This document shows, in pieces, positions 1 through 8,775 of a DNA stretch of 64,000 bases. Origin of the DNA: Dyella sp. BiH032 (GTDB lineage Bacteria > Pseudomonadota > Gammaproteobacteria > Xanthomonadales > Rhodanobacteraceae); assembly GCF_031954525.1 (NCBI RefSeq), contig NZ_CP134867.1:3596001-3660000 (forward strand). The letters run 5' to 3'. The notes under the pieces are model-generated. The model did no database searches. It saw only the letters and a list, made by a program, of their open reading frames with translations, and was not told the DNA's origin. Every line of letters starts with the position of its first letter. Position 1 is the stretch's first letter. Position numbers and translations under genes: made by a program.

Positions 1-223
1 TGATGTCGACTTCCTCCACCTTGCCGTCCTTCGCCTGCGCCTTGGCGGCGCCGGCTTCGGTGACGAACAGCAGCAGGCGGCCGGATACCGGCTTGTCCTG
101 CGCGCCGCCCAGCCCGACGCGGACCAGGTGGTGAGCGCTCGGCGCATCGGTGCGGGCCAGTGCAGTGCCGCCGAGCAGGGCAAAGCCCAGCAGCGCGGCG
201 GCGACGGGACGGCGTAGAAGCAT
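1..223 (-). CDS. Secreted protein, N-terminal part only (runs off left edge)
   Basis: Only the first 74 codons are present; the rest lies beyond the left edge. The protein starts with a clear Sec signal (MLLRRPVAAALLGFALLGG, then small residues), so it is exported to the periplasm or outside. The visible mature part (HLVRVGLGG, KPVSGRLLLFV) resembles the start of secreted putative esterases of the alpha/beta-hydrolase type, but no catalytic residue is in view, so that is only a guess. The start is supported by a GGGGAGA ribosome site just upstream on the minus strand. It lies about 80 bases after the serine hydrolase stop and could share its transcript. Confidence 0.6.
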   Translation of the reverse strand, partial: MLLRRPVAAALLGFALLGGTALARTDAPSAHHLVRVGLGGAQDKPVSGRLLLFVTEAGAAKAQAKDGKVEEVDI

Positions 224-302
224 GATGGGTCTCCCCTGCGAAGAAGCCGATGGCGACGGCTGGCGGCGCGGGCTTCCCATCGCGCCGCCGCCGTGGATGG
301 GA

Positions 303-1949
303 TCAGCCTTCCTTGGCGTTCTTCACCGGCGCAAGGCGCAGGTCCTGGAAGTCGAAGCTGAAATCGGTGAGCGGCGAGATCGGCTGCATGCGCACCTCGC
401 GGATCGCGCCGTCGGCGTCGAGCGAGAAAGTGACGAACGCATCGGCGTTGAGCGAGCGGTCGTCCCAGCGCACCACGAAGGTGTCGTGCTGCCACGGCGT
501 CATGGTGCCGACCAGCTGCGGCGTCTTGCTGAAGCGCAGGCGCAGCTTGCCGCCTTCCTGCACGACCGCGACATCGCCGTACCACGGATCGCGGTAAGTA
601 CCGGCGTACTTCGTCATCGGCAGCGAAGGCTTGCTGTTCTTGTCGCGCGCGGCCTCATGCTTCTTCCAGCTGTCGTCGGCCTTGGCTTCCGACTTCTTCA
701 CCGCGGCCGCATACGCGGCGGCCCAGTCGGTCTTGTCGCGGCCGAGGTAGGCATCGAGCACGCGATACGTGACGGCGTTGAACGCCGCGCCGGATTCCTG
801 GTTGGTCAACACCACCACGCCCAGCTTCAGTTCCGGCACCAGGGTCAGGCGCGACACCATGCCTGGCCAGCCGCCGGTGTGCCACACCAGACGCTGCCCG
901 CGATAGTCGGAAAGGAACCAGCCTTCGCCGTAGCCGGCGAAGTTCGGCTTGGTCGCGGCCAGTTCCGGCACGGACGGTTCGCCGATCTTCATCGGCGTGA
1001 GCATCGACCACATCTGCTTCTGGCTGTCTTCCTTGAAGAGGCGCGCATCGCCACCCGGCAGCTTGCCGCCGGCGAGCTGCACGTTCATCCACTTGGCCAG
1101 GTCGTGCACGCTGGCGTAGATGCCGCCGGCGCCGGGGTTGTTGACCCAGGCCATCGGCGGCACGGGCTTGAGGTCCTTGAAGTCGAACTTGGCGTGGCCG
1201 ACGGCCACGTTCATGCCCGGCTTGAGGTAGGTCATGTCGACCAGCGACTCGTCCATGCCCACCGGCTTGAAGATGTGGTCGCGCAGATAGTCCGCATAGC
1301 TCTGGCCGGAAGCTTCCTCGATCACCAGCGTGGCCACGGCGAACAGGATGTTGTCGTAGGCGTAGGCGCTGCGGAAGCTGGTGGCGAGCGGCACCTCGCG
1401 CAGGCGCTGCACCACTTCCTTGGTGGTGTACTTCGTCGGCGGCCAGTACAGCAGGTCACCCGCGCCCAGGCCCAGGCCGCTGCGGTGCGCGAGCAGGTCG
1501 CGGATGCGCATCTCGCGGGTCACGTACGGATCGGACATCTGGAACCAGGGCAGATGGTCGATCACATGATCGTCCATCTTCAGCTTGCCCTGCTCGGCCA
1601 GCATCTGCAGCGCGGCGGCGGTAAAGGCCTTGGTGTTGGAAGCGATGGCGAACAGCGTATGCGCGTCGACCGCGCCGGCCTTGCCGGTTTCCTTCGTGCC
1701 GAAGCCCTGCTCCAGCACCACCTGGCCGTCCTTCACGATGGCCACGGCGATGCCTGGTACGTCGAACTGCTTGCGCGCGCTGTCCACGTAGGCGGTGAAA
1801 TCCTGCAGCTGTGCCGGCAGGGCCGGGCTGGCCGACAGCGCCGATTCCGGTGCGGTGTCCTGCAGAGGCGGCTGCGCCCAGATCGGGGCGGCAAAGATCA
1901 GCAGCGCGGCGCAGCAGGCCAGGCGCGGGGACAGGACTCGTCGGGACAT
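303..1949 (-). CDS. Secreted serine hydrolase, beta-lactamase/PBP-like fold with C-terminal DUF3471
   Basis: Penicillin-binding/beta-lactamase-family serine hydrolase of 548 residues, probably periplasmic. A signal peptide covers about residues 1-26. The family motifs are in order: SNTK (Ser104 nucleophile, Lys107), YDN (Tyr198-Asn200) and an HTG box near residue 350. The last ~110 residues form a DUF3471-like beta domain common in this family. An upstream in-frame extension exists, but ATG at 1949 directly precedes the signal peptide, so I start there. The substrate cannot be told from sequence; such proteins are often esterases or D-amino acid peptidases rather than antibiotic-hydrolysing enzymes. 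Confidence 0.85.
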   Translation of the reverse strand: MSRRVLSPRLACCAALLIFAAPIWAQPPLQDTAPESALSASPALPAQLQDFTAYVDSARKQFDVPGIAVAIVKDGQVVLEQGFGTKETGKAGAVDAHTLFAIASNTKAFTAAALQMLAEQGKLKMDDHVIDHLPWFQMSDPYVTREMRIRDLLAHRSGLGLGAGDLLYWPPTKYTTKEVVQRLREVPLATSFRSAYAYDNILFAVATLVIEEASGQSYADYLRDHIFKPVGMDESLVDMTYLKPGMNVAVGHAKFDFKDLKPVPPMAWVNNPGAGGIYASVHDLAKWMNVQLAGGKLPGGDARLFKEDSQKQMWSMLTPMKIGEPSVPELAATKPNFAGYGEGWFLSDYRGQRLVWHTGGWPGMVSRLTLVPELKLGVVVLTNQESGAAFNAVTYRVLDAYLGRDKTDWAAAYAAAVKKSEAKADDSWKKHEAARDKNSKPSLPMTKYAGTYRDPWYGDVAVVQEGGKLRLRFSKTPQLVGTMTPWQHDTFVVRWDDRSLNADAFVTFSLDADGAIREVRMQPISPLTDFSFDFQDLRLAPVKNAKEG

Positions 1950-1971
1950 CGTCGGCTCCAGGTTCTTTGGA

Positions 1972-2000
1972 TTACTTTTTCTGCGAGTCAGAAAAAGTAA
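1972..2000. repeat. GTTACTT/AAGTAAC-family hairpin, solitary copy
   Basis: Perfect 12-bp inverted repeat, TTACTTTTTCTG / CAGAAAAAGTAA, with a 5-base loop, just upstream of the serine hydrolase. It has the same outer bases (TTACTT...AAGTAA) as the hairpins at 5276, 29705 and 38362 but a different inner arm, so it is probably a solitary member of the same dispersed hairpin family. It could act as a terminator or an mRNA-end stabiliser; that is inference. Confidence 0.7.
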
Positions 2001-2139
2001 CGCGGGCAAGGCGAAGCGGCCAACTATCGCGGCAAAGCCACGCGGACGCCAGCGCGGGAAGTCATGCGCCGCCGCAAGGCTCGACGGCTGCGATCCGGCC
2101 CGGGATGATGGCCCCTTTGGCCGAGAACCCCGCCGCCGC

Positions 2140-2919
2140 ATGCCTTTCCGACCCGAATGGATCGCCGCTAATGCCCTGGCCCTCTGGGCCCTCGTCCTGC
2201 TGCTGGCGCTGCTCGCCGGCGACCTTGCCTGGCGACGCTGTGCCCGCCTGCGCGCGGACGCCGATACCGAAGGCCGCTACGCGCCATGGATGCGCCGCCG
2301 CACCGGCATCGCGCTGGTGCTGTCCCTGCTCTCGCTGTTCGGTGGCCTGGCCTATGCGGTGGGCGTAGGCGAACCGGGACAGCTCGCCGCGTTCGACGGT
2401 GCGCTAGCCGAGCAGTTGCGCACACACATGTCCAACGCAGCGCTGCGCGCGATCGCCCTCCTCACCCAGCTGGGCGGCACGCCCTGGGTGGCTTCCGCCT
2501 CGGTGCTGGTACTGCTGTTGCTGCGCCGCGCATGGCGACTCGCTGCCGTATGGGCGTTCGCGCAGGCCGGCATCCTGCCCCTGGTCAGCGCGATCAAGGC
2601 GACGATCCTGCGCCCGCGCCCCCTGCATGACCATGGCTTCGTCACCGAGGCCGGCTGGAGCTTCCCGAGCGGGCACGCGCTCGGCTCGGTGGTGTTCTAC
2701 GGCATGCTCGCGTATGTCCTGCTGCGCACGCTGCCCGCGCGCTGGCATCGCGCAGTGGTCGCCGGCGCGGTAGCTCTCGTCGTTGCCATCGGCATCAGTC
2801 GCATCCTGCTGCAAGTGCACTACTTCAGCGACGTCATGGCCGGCTATGCGGGCGGGCTGCTGTGGCTGCTGCTGTGCATCGGCATCGCCGAGCGGTGGCA
2901 CCCGCGCGCGGCGGCCTGA
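2140..2919 (+). CDS. PAP2-superfamily membrane phosphatase
   Basis: Integral membrane phosphatase of the type 2 phosphatidic acid phosphatase family, 259 residues, with about six hydrophobic segments. All three signature motifs are complete: C1 Lys153...Arg160-Pro161, C2 PSGH at 176-179, and C3 Ser220-Arg221...His227...Asp231. Likely substrates are lipid phosphates such as undecaprenyl pyrophosphate or phosphatidylglycerol phosphate, with the active site facing the periplasm. ATG 2140 precedes the first membrane segment; a longer in-frame reading upstream has no membrane or domain support. Its stop abuts the stop of the convergent gene with no spare base. Confidence 0.88.
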   Translation: MPFRPEWIAANALALWALVLLLALLAGDLAWRRCARLRADADTEGRYAPWMRRRTGIALVLSLLSLFGGLAYAVGVGEPGQLAAFDGALAEQLRTHMSNAALRAIALLTQLGGTPWVASASVLVLLLLRRAWRLAAVWAFAQAGILPLVSAIKATILRPRPLHDHGFVTEAGWSFPSGHALGSVVFYGMLAYVLLRTLPARWHRAVVAGAVALVVAIGISRILLQVHYFSDVMAGYAGGLLWLLLCIGIAERWHPRAAA

Positions 2920-3915
2920 TCAGCGCACCGCGACGGGCGCGTTCTTGCCGTGCCCATCCAGCCACGGCGCGAGCGAGACCGACCAGATGTTCTCGCTCGC
3001 GTTGTCCCAGGCCTGCATGCGCGCGAGATCGCGCTCGGCCTGCTCGCGCGAGCGCGGATAGCTCACGTGCTCGGCGCGGTGGCTGCTGAAATAGAGCGTG
3101 CGGCCGTCCGGCCCCAGATGCGATCCCCACGGATCGTCGACATTGATGCCATCGCCGAGATCGACCGGCTCGCCCCACTGCGTCCCTTCGCGGAAGGCGA
3201 CATAGAGGCGGTCCGGCTTGCCCTTGCCGGCGTAGTTGGCGTCGAACACGATGAACGACTCATCCGGCGCGATCGCCGGATCGAGCTTGTGCGCGGCCGG
3301 GTCGCCCAGCGCGACGAGTTCCGGCGGCTGATAGGCGCCGTCGCGGTACTGCGAGCGGTACAGGCGGAAATCGTCGTCATCGCCGGGCCGCTGGAAATAC
3401 ACGCTGCCGTCCGCCGCGACGCTGGGCGCATAGACCCGCGAGCTGCTGTTGACCGCATCCGGCAGCCGCACCGGCTCGCCCCAGCCGTCCTCGCCCTTGC
3501 GATCGACGCGCCACAGGTGCCCGCCTGCGCCCGGCATGACCTTGCCGTTGGCCATCACCGCATCCAGCGCCTTGCCGCCGGGCGTGTCGGGACGATTGGA
3601 GGTGAAGATGAGGAAGGAGCCATCCGGCGCCATCGCCGGATCGTGGTCGAGCCATTGGCCCGAGAACGGCGCGATCTTCGGCTCCGACCAGGCATGCCCC
3701 ATCTTGTGCGATTCCAGGATCACCGCGTTGGGCCAGCTGATGCGGTCGAAGAACACCGTATGGCCGTCCGGCGAGAAGGCCACCGAATCCTCGTTGGCCG
3801 CTCCGGAAATAACACCGGGCGCAAAGATTTCCGGAGCGGGCTCGTGCGTCTCGGCAGCGGCGGACGCCGCGAAGGAAAGCGAGAGCGACAGCAAGGCGTA
3901 AGCGATCGGCTTCAT
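2920..3915 (-). CDS. Secreted PD40/TolB-like beta-propeller protein
   Basis: Exported protein of 331 residues with a signal peptide at about 1-22. It is built from WD40-like PD40 blades: the recurring motifs are FSPDGHTVFF, APDGSFLIFTS, APDESFIVFD and DGRTLYFSSHR. Such propellers occur in TolB and in many periplasmic or peptidase-associated proteins, where they bind partners; no catalytic domain is attached here. ATG 3915 is chosen because it starts the signal peptide. The gene converges with the PAP2 gene, their stops touching as TGATCA. Confidence 0.8.
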   Translation of the reverse strand: MKPIAYALLSLSLSFAASAAAETHEPAPEIFAPGVISGAANEDSVAFSPDGHTVFFDRISWPNAVILESHKMGHAWSEPKIAPFSGQWLDHDPAMAPDGSFLIFTSNRPDTPGGKALDAVMANGKVMPGAGGHLWRVDRKGEDGWGEPVRLPDAVNSSSRVYAPSVAADGSVYFQRPGDDDDFRLYRSQYRDGAYQPPELVALGDPAAHKLDPAIAPDESFIVFDANYAGKGKPDRLYVAFREGTQWGEPVDLGDGINVDDPWGSHLGPDGRTLYFSSHRAEHVSYPRSREQAERDLARMQAWDNASENIWSVSLAPWLDGHGKNAPVAVR

Positions 3916-4011
3916 GGGCAGCTCCGGCAGCGCGATGCGCCTGGATACGCCGACGCTTCCGTCGCGGCGCGTGCCTGAAGTCACGACCCGCGTTTCACGG
4001 GGGCGCATGGC

Positions 4012-4878
4012 ATGATGGCCCGCCATCGCTCGCTCACGGCCATGCCCACCGACGACCTGTTCAGCCGTGCCAGTCCCCGCTCCGATCGCATCCGCGTCGG
4101 CATCGGCGGGTGGAACTACGCTCCCTGGCGCAAGAACTTCTATCCCGACGGCCTGCCGCAGCGCCGCGAACTGGAGTACGCCAGCCGGCATCTGCGCGCG
4201 ATCGAGATCAACGGGACCTATTACGGCGCGCAGAAGCCCGAGACCTACAAGCGCTGGGCGGCGGAAACGCCGGAGGGCTTCGTGTTCTCGCTGAAGGCAC
4301 CGCGCTACGTCACTGAAGGCAAGCGCCTGGCCGCCACCGGCAAGGGCATCCACGGTTTCGTGCACGGCGGCCTGGCGGAGATGGGCGACCGTCTCGGCCC
4401 GATCCTGTGGCAACTCCCACCGTCACGCCCGTTCGACGCCGACGACCTCGCCGCCTTCCTCGACCTGCTGCCGCGCGAACTCGACGGCACGCCGCTGCGG
4501 CACGTGCTGGAAGTGCGCCACCGCAGTTTCGTGAGTGAAGCCTACGTGGCGCTGGCCCGCGAGCACCGCATCCCCACCGTCTACACCGACTCTCCCGATT
4601 ACCCCAACCTCGCCGACCTCACCGGCGACTTCGCCTACGCCCGCCTGATGCGCAGCGCCGACGATATACCTACCGGCTACGCCGCCGACGCACTGGACAC
4701 ATGGACCGACCGCGCGCGGCAGTGGTCGAACGGCGAAGACTGCGAAGCCCTTCCCCACGCCGCCGCACCGCTTGCGAAAGGCAAGCCACGCGATGTGTTC
4801 GTCTATTTCATCAGCGCGGCGAAGCACCGTAACCCTGCGGCGGCAATGGCGTTGCAGGAGCGGGTGGATCGGGGTTGA
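4012..4878 (+). CDS. DUF72 (YecE-like) family protein
   Basis: Cytoplasmic DUF72 protein, a TIM-barrel-like family of unknown function seen across bacteria. Typical blocks are visible: GIGGWNYAPWRKNFYP near the N-terminus, EINGTYYGAQKPETYKRWA, FSLKAPRYVTE, and a late DVFVYFISAAKHRNPAAA segment. Length (288 residues) is close to the family norm. ATG 4042 (MPTDDLF) is an alternative start, since the conserved domain begins only at about residue 28. The reaction is unknown. Confidence 0.8.
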   Translation: MMARHRSLTAMPTDDLFSRASPRSDRIRVGIGGWNYAPWRKNFYPDGLPQRRELEYASRHLRAIEINGTYYGAQKPETYKRWAAETPEGFVFSLKAPRYVTEGKRLAATGKGIHGFVHGGLAEMGDRLGPILWQLPPSRPFDADDLAAFLDLLPRELDGTPLRHVLEVRHRSFVSEAYVALAREHRIPTVYTDSPDYPNLADLTGDFAYARLMRSADDIPTGYAADALDTWTDRARQWSNGEDCEALPHAAAPLAKGKPRDVFVYFISAAKHRNPAAAMALQERVDRG

Positions 4879-4972
4879 GAAAAGGTGTGAGAAGCGGCGT
4901 GTGGTTGTTGGGCGTTGCGATGGACCGCATCGCTTGTGATGGAAGGTAGATCTTCTTCGTAGATGCGTCGGG

Positions 4973-5357
4973 GCGAGCACCCGCCCCTCATCCCGCCTTC
5001 TCCCCGGAGGGGAGAAGGAGAAGTGCGGTACCGCGGCAAGCAGCCAACGACCACACAAGAGCGAGCGAAGCGACGCTCCGAATGCTCTTGATCTCCCGGG
5101 TTCCCTTCGCGGCGGTGAGGGCTGGACGATCAGGCCCGCGAAGCGGGGCGGGGACATGGATGTCCCCGCCTTTTCGATCAGGGCAGGATGCCCTGTCGAA
5201 AAGCCCGGCCAGCCCTCAACGCACCCGCAGCAGCGAAGGCTGCGGAGGGCGCCGCGCAGGGGGGCCTTCTTCTTGGTTACTTCTTCTTGGGCAAGCAAGA
5301 AGAAGTAACTCGCTCTCCGGCAGGAGAGCGAAACCCTCGCCCCGCACGGGGCGAGAC
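4973..5357. repeat. Mosaic hairpin element, full copy A
   Basis: This fills most of the 577-base gap 4879-5455. It is a chain of hairpins: CCTTCTCCCC/GGGGAGAAGG at 4996-5018; GGCGGGGAC/GTCCCCGCC around 5150; a TTTTCGA-GCCCTG stem near 5175-5210; the 14-bp stem GTTACTTCTTCTTG/CAAGAAGAAGTAAC at 5276-5309; CGCTCTCC/GGAGAGCG at 5311-5330; and CTCGCCCC/GGGGCGAG at 5336-5355. It matches copy B (29411-29787) in the same order over nearly its whole length. Reading frames through it are by-products of the repeat. The function is unknown; BIME-like mosaic repeat, structured RNA or non-autonomous mobile element are all possible. Confidence 0.85.
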
Positions 5358-5455
5358 ACGGCTGGCGACCACCTCGCACCGGGTCCCGCCCTACGCCGCA
5401 ATGACGAAACAGACAGCGCGACAGCCAACCGCAACATCAGCGCCAGCGTCCCAAG

Positions 5456-6448
5456 CTACGACGCCAACTCATCGCGCACCGCCGCCACCAACTCATACGA
5501 CCGCCGCCTCAACCCATGCTCAAACACATTCGCCGTCACCATCAACTCATCCGGCCGATGCCGCGCGATAAACGCCGCCAAGCCCTCGCGCACCGAACGT
5601 GAATCCCCCACCACCGAACACGCCAGCGCGCGTTCCACGCCGAACTTCTCCGTCGGCGTCCAATACGTTTCGATATCGTCGATCGGCGGCGGGATCAACC
5701 CTGGCATGCCGCGGCGCAGATTGATGAAGCTCTGCTGCTGCGTGGTGAACAGACGCCGCGCCTCCGCATCGGTTTCCGCCGCCACCACATTGATGCCGAG
5801 CATCGCGTGCGGCTTCGCCAACCGGTCCGAAGGCCGAAAATCGCGGCGGTACAGCGCCAGCGCCTCGTCCATCGCGTCCGGCGCGAAATGCGAGGCGAAG
5901 GCGTACGGCAGGCCCAGCGCGGCGGCAAGACGCGCGCCGAACAGGCTGGAGCCCAGGATCCACACCGGCACGTCGATGCCCGCTCCGGGCACCGCGCGCA
6001 CCGGCTGGCCGGGCTGCGCCGGCTCGAAGTACGCCAGCAGTTCCTGCACGTCTTCCGGAAAGGCGTCCGCGCTCTCGTAGTAACGACGCAGGGCACGCGC
6101 GGTCGGCTGGTCGGTGCCGGGCGCACGGCCCAGGCCGAGATCGATGCGGCCGGGATACAGCGAAGCCAGCGTGCCGAACTGCTCCGCCACCTGCAGTGGC
6201 GCGTGATTGGGCAGCATGATGCCGCCGGCGCCGACGCGGATGGTCGAGGTGCCGCCGGCGATGTGCCCGATCAGCACCGCGGTCGCGGCGCTGGCGATGC
6301 CCGGCATGTTGTGGTGCTCGGCCAGCCAGTAGCGGCGATAGCCCAGGCGTTCGGCCAGGCGGGCCAGGTCGAGACTGTTGGCGAAGGCCTGCGCCGGCGT
6401 GCTGCCCTGGGTCACCGGCGCCAGATCGAGTACGGAAAAGGGAATCAT
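5456..6448 (-). CDS. LLM-class flavin-dependent oxidoreductase (YhbW-like)
   Basis: Bacterial-luciferase-like monooxygenase of 330 residues, predicted to use FMNH2 supplied by a reductase. Family features are clear: SVLDLAPV at the start, [34 protein letters not shown], a [17 protein letters not shown] block, and a late [13 protein letters not shown] block. This order matches the YhbW group. ATG 6448 starts exactly at the conserved N-terminus. It is divergent from the HDOD gene, with about 170 bases between them. The physiological substrate is unknown. Confidence 0.85.
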   Translation of the reverse strand: MIPFSVLDLAPVTQGSTPAQAFANSLDLARLAERLGYRRYWLAEHHNMPGIASAATAVLIGHIAGGTSTIRVGAGGIMLPNHAPLQVAEQFGTLASLYPGRIDLGLGRAPGTDQPTARALRRYYESADAFPEDVQELLAYFEPAQPGQPVRAVPGAGIDVPVWILGSSLFGARLAAALGLPYAFASHFAPDAMDEALALYRRDFRPSDRLAKPHAMLGINVVAAETDAEARRLFTTQQQSFINLRRGMPGLIPPPIDDIETYWTPTEKFGVERALACSVVGDSRSVREGLAAFIARHRPDELMVTANVFEHGLRRRSYELVAAVRDELAS

Positions 6449-6557
6449 GGAACGTCCTCGCGGCGAAGCTCCCGATCTGGGGGCGGGCACGGCCTTTCCC
6501 ACCCTGGCGCGGATGTGCCGGACGTAGCAGTACGGAACATCGGCACGGCGCCGGGCC

Positions 6558-6584
6558 TACAGTTTTTGCCCGGGTGGCCGATAT
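6558..6584 (+). promoter_or_regulatory. Sigma-28 (FliA) promoter for the HDOD gene
   Basis: TACAGTTT, an 11-base spacer, then GCCGATAT. The known enterobacterial sigma-28 consensus is TAAAGTTT-N11-GCCGATAA, so 14 of 16 bases match with the exact spacing. The -10 box ends 38 bases before the ATG at 6623. Confidence 0.75.
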
Positions 6585-6622
6585 CCCGTCAGGGGAGACC
6601 GCGTCGCGGTCGTGGGGAGAAC

Positions 6623-7660
6623 ATGACGATGTCCTGGCTGAGGCGTTTCTTCGCCCCCGCGCCCGCGCGGCCCATGCCGCGGGCTTCCTTCGAGCGCCCG
6701 GCGCCGCGGCCGTCCGCTCCGCCTGCCGCATCCGCCTCGCCCACCGAGCCATCGCTCGACGTCCTCGCCGAGCGCTTCCAGCGCTTCATGCTCGGCCTGC
6801 CGGACCATCGCGCGGAAGAGAACGCGGGCGAAACCGCCCTGCTGCGCCGGCTGCAGATCGTCGGCGAGCGCTTCGACGTGCGCAGCCTGCCCCGCCTTCC
6901 TGCCGTGCTGCCGCAACTGCTGCATGCGCTCAAGAACGACGACGTGGCCGGCGCCGAACTGGCCCGGCTGGTCGGGCGCGACCCGATGCTGGTGGGCGAA
7001 GTGATGCGGGTGAGCCGCAGCATCTACTACCGCACGCTGCATTCGATCCAGAGCCTGCAGCACGCGGTGGTCCTGCTCGGCCAGGACGGCCTGCGCCGCG
7101 TCGCCACCCAGCACATGATGAAGCCCATCCTGCAGGCCAGCGCCGGCGCGCACGGCCTGGTGGCGGGCCAGCGGCTGTGGGATCACGCGGAACGCTGCGC
7201 GCACGCAAGCGCATTCCTCGGCCGGTTCGCCGGCTGCGATCCGTTCGAGGCCTATCTCGCCGGCATCGTGTGCAATACCGGCACGGGCGCGGTGATCCAC
7301 CTGCTGAGCCTGGAGGACGTCGTCTCGCCGGAAACGCTGAGCCCGATCTTCCTCGATGGCTGCGCCGAACTCGGCGCGCGCCTTACCCTCCGCGCCGCTC
7401 GCCACTGGGAGCTGCCCGGTGCGGTGATCCAGGCGCTGCGGGAACATGCCGGCGAGGATGCGTCCGAAACACCCTCCCCGCTTGGCCGGACACTGCAGGT
7501 CGCGCACGTCCTGTCCATGGCGCAGCTGCTGAGCGACCACCGCGTGATCGATGCCTGCTCCGATCTCAGCCAGGCCTGGCCGGGGCGTTTCGCGCCCACG
7601 CAGATCGCGCGCTGCCAGCAGGACCTGCAGCATCAGTTCGGCGCGGCCACGCGCGCCTGA
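6623..7660 (+). CDS. HDOD-domain signalling protein
   Basis: Cytoplasmic 345-residue protein with an HDOD domain (non-enzymatic relative of HD phosphohydrolases) over about residues 95-300: RLPAVLPQLLHALKNDDVAGAELARLVGRDP, then LLGQDGLRRVATQHMMKP. Residues 15-50 are a Pro/Ala-rich linker. HDOD proteins act in motility, surface and c-di-GMP-linked regulation in xanthomonads. Start ATG 6623 follows GGGGAGA. A near-consensus sigma-28 promoter upstream suggests co-expression with late flagellar genes, which makes a motility role likely. Confidence 0.83.
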   Translation: MTMSWLRRFFAPAPARPMPRASFERPAPRPSAPPAASASPTEPSLDVLAERFQRFMLGLPDHRAEENAGETALLRRLQIVGERFDVRSLPRLPAVLPQLLHALKNDDVAGAELARLVGRDPMLVGEVMRVSRSIYYRTLHSIQSLQHAVVLLGQDGLRRVATQHMMKPILQASAGAHGLVAGQRLWDHAERCAHASAFLGRFAGCDPFEAYLAGIVCNTGTGAVIHLLSLEDVVSPETLSPIFLDGCAELGARLTLRAARHWELPGAVIQALREHAGEDASETPSPLGRTLQVAHVLSMAQLLSDHRVIDACSDLSQAWPGRFAPTQIARCQQDLQHQFGAATRA

Positions 7661-7669
7661 CGGCCGTGG

Positions 7670-7885
7670 TCAATCCGCGGGCGCTTCCGGATGGCGTTCG
7701 AGCCATGCGGCCAGCTCGGCCTTATAGCGGTCCAGCGCTTCCTCGTAGAGATCGTAGACGCAGGGCACGCAGCCTTCGCCGCAGCAGTCGAGGGCATCCG
7801 GCTCGACGGGCTTGAGCGGACGCGGGTCGGCGGGAGACGGTCCGGCGCCTCCCGCGGGCTGGCGGCTGTCGTCCCGATCCGTCAA
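7670..7885 (-). CDS. Small oxidoreductase-like (OXLD1-type) Cys-rich protein
   Basis: Protein of 71 residues with the signature DCCGEGCVPCVYDLYEEALDRY, in which four cysteines lie within nine residues, followed by a helix. This matches the 'oxidoreductase-like, N-terminal' family (also found in eukaryotic OXLD1), whose function is not established; the cysteines may bind metal or be redox active. It starts only four bases after the end of the methyltransferase gene, so the two are very likely co-transcribed. Confidence 0.75.
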   Translation of the reverse strand: MTDRDDSRQPAGGAGPSPADPRPLKPVEPDALDCCGEGCVPCVYDLYEEALDRYKAELAAWLERHPEAPAD

Positions 7886-7889
7886 AGGT

Positions 7890-8660
7890 TCATCCCGGTT
7901 TGCGGAAACGGTACACGAACTGGTCCGAGTGGCCGCGGATGGCCTTGTCGAACACTTTGATGTTGTGCGGATCGGCCGGGTTGCGCAGCAGGTCGCTCTC
8001 GCCGTCGAAGACGAAGCCAGCCGCTTCCACCTGCTTTTTCACGATGGCCGGATCAATGCGATGCAGCGTCTCGGTGTCGCGCATGCCGGAGCCCGCCTCC
8101 GCCACGTGGTCGACGATCACGTACAGGCCGCCCGGCTTGAGCGCGGCGAACACCTGCTTGTTGAGCACCGCCGGATCGATGCTGCCCATGAACTTGTCGG
8201 GATAGTCATGGTAGTTCTGCGAAGTGAACACCACGTCCACTGGCTGCGGCACGCTGAACTGGTTGCTCGGCTGCAGCAGCACGCTGACGTTCTTGTAGTG
8301 CGGCTGCGCTTCCAGCGCCTTGGACGCCTTGAGGTCGGTATCGGCTTCCTGCGCGTACTCGCTGGGCCATACGGCAAAGACATGCCCCTTGGCACCGACG
8401 GCTGCGCTGAATAGGCGGGTGAAATAACCGCCGCCGGGGATCAGGTCGACCACGCGCTGCCCGGTTCCAATCTTCGCGAAGGCCAATAGCTCGCCGCCCT
8501 TGCGGCGCGCGTCGATGGCGGCGTCGGCCTTGCGCGCCGGATCGGCAACCGCGGCGGCGATGTTCGCGGGCATCGCGCCGCCCGGTTTCTGGGGTGGGGC
8601 GGCACCGGCCGCCAGCGGCCATGCGAGAGCGATCAACGCAGCGAGAACGGTCTTAGGCAT
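7890..8660 (-). CDS. Secreted SAM-dependent methyltransferase-like protein
   Basis: Class I methyltransferase fold of 256 residues preceded by a signal peptide (MPKTVLAALIALAWPLAAGA). The SAM-binding loop appears as VVDLIPGGGYFTRLFSAAVG, with acidic and post-loops in FTSQNYHDYP and ALKPGGLYVIVDHVAEAGSG. Export of a SAM-binding fold is odd because SAM is cytoplasmic, yet this exported subfamily is widespread in proteobacteria. The substrate is unknown. The OXLD1-like gene follows at four bases. Confidence 0.8.
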   Translation of the reverse strand: MPKTVLAALIALAWPLAAGAAPPQKPGGAMPANIAAAVADPARKADAAIDARRKGGELLAFAKIGTGQRVVDLIPGGGYFTRLFSAAVGAKGHVFAVWPSEYAQEADTDLKASKALEAQPHYKNVSVLLQPSNQFSVPQPVDVVFTSQNYHDYPDKFMGSIDPAVLNKQVFAALKPGGLYVIVDHVAEAGSGMRDTETLHRIDPAIVKKQVEAAGFVFDGESDLLRNPADPHNIKVFDKAIRGHSDQFVYRFRKPG

Positions 8661-8775
8661 GACGGCACTCCGCGGCAGGTCGGGAGCGGCATTGTGCGCC
8701 CAAACGCGGCTCCGGGAGCCATGACCTTCGGCATTGCGCGATGGAGATAAACGCGATCAGAACAAATACGGCGGC

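Noticed and set aside
150..2000. 616-codon plus-strand frame opposite the serine hydrolase
   Set aside because: No start signal or family; the minus strand carries SxxK, YxN and HTG motifs.
5188..5571. Open frames through the hairpin element (text like LLLGYFFLGKQEEVTRSPAGE)
   Set aside because: The same text appears in the copy at 29.7 kb because the element is repeated; the palindromes explain it and no ribosome site or domain supports translation.
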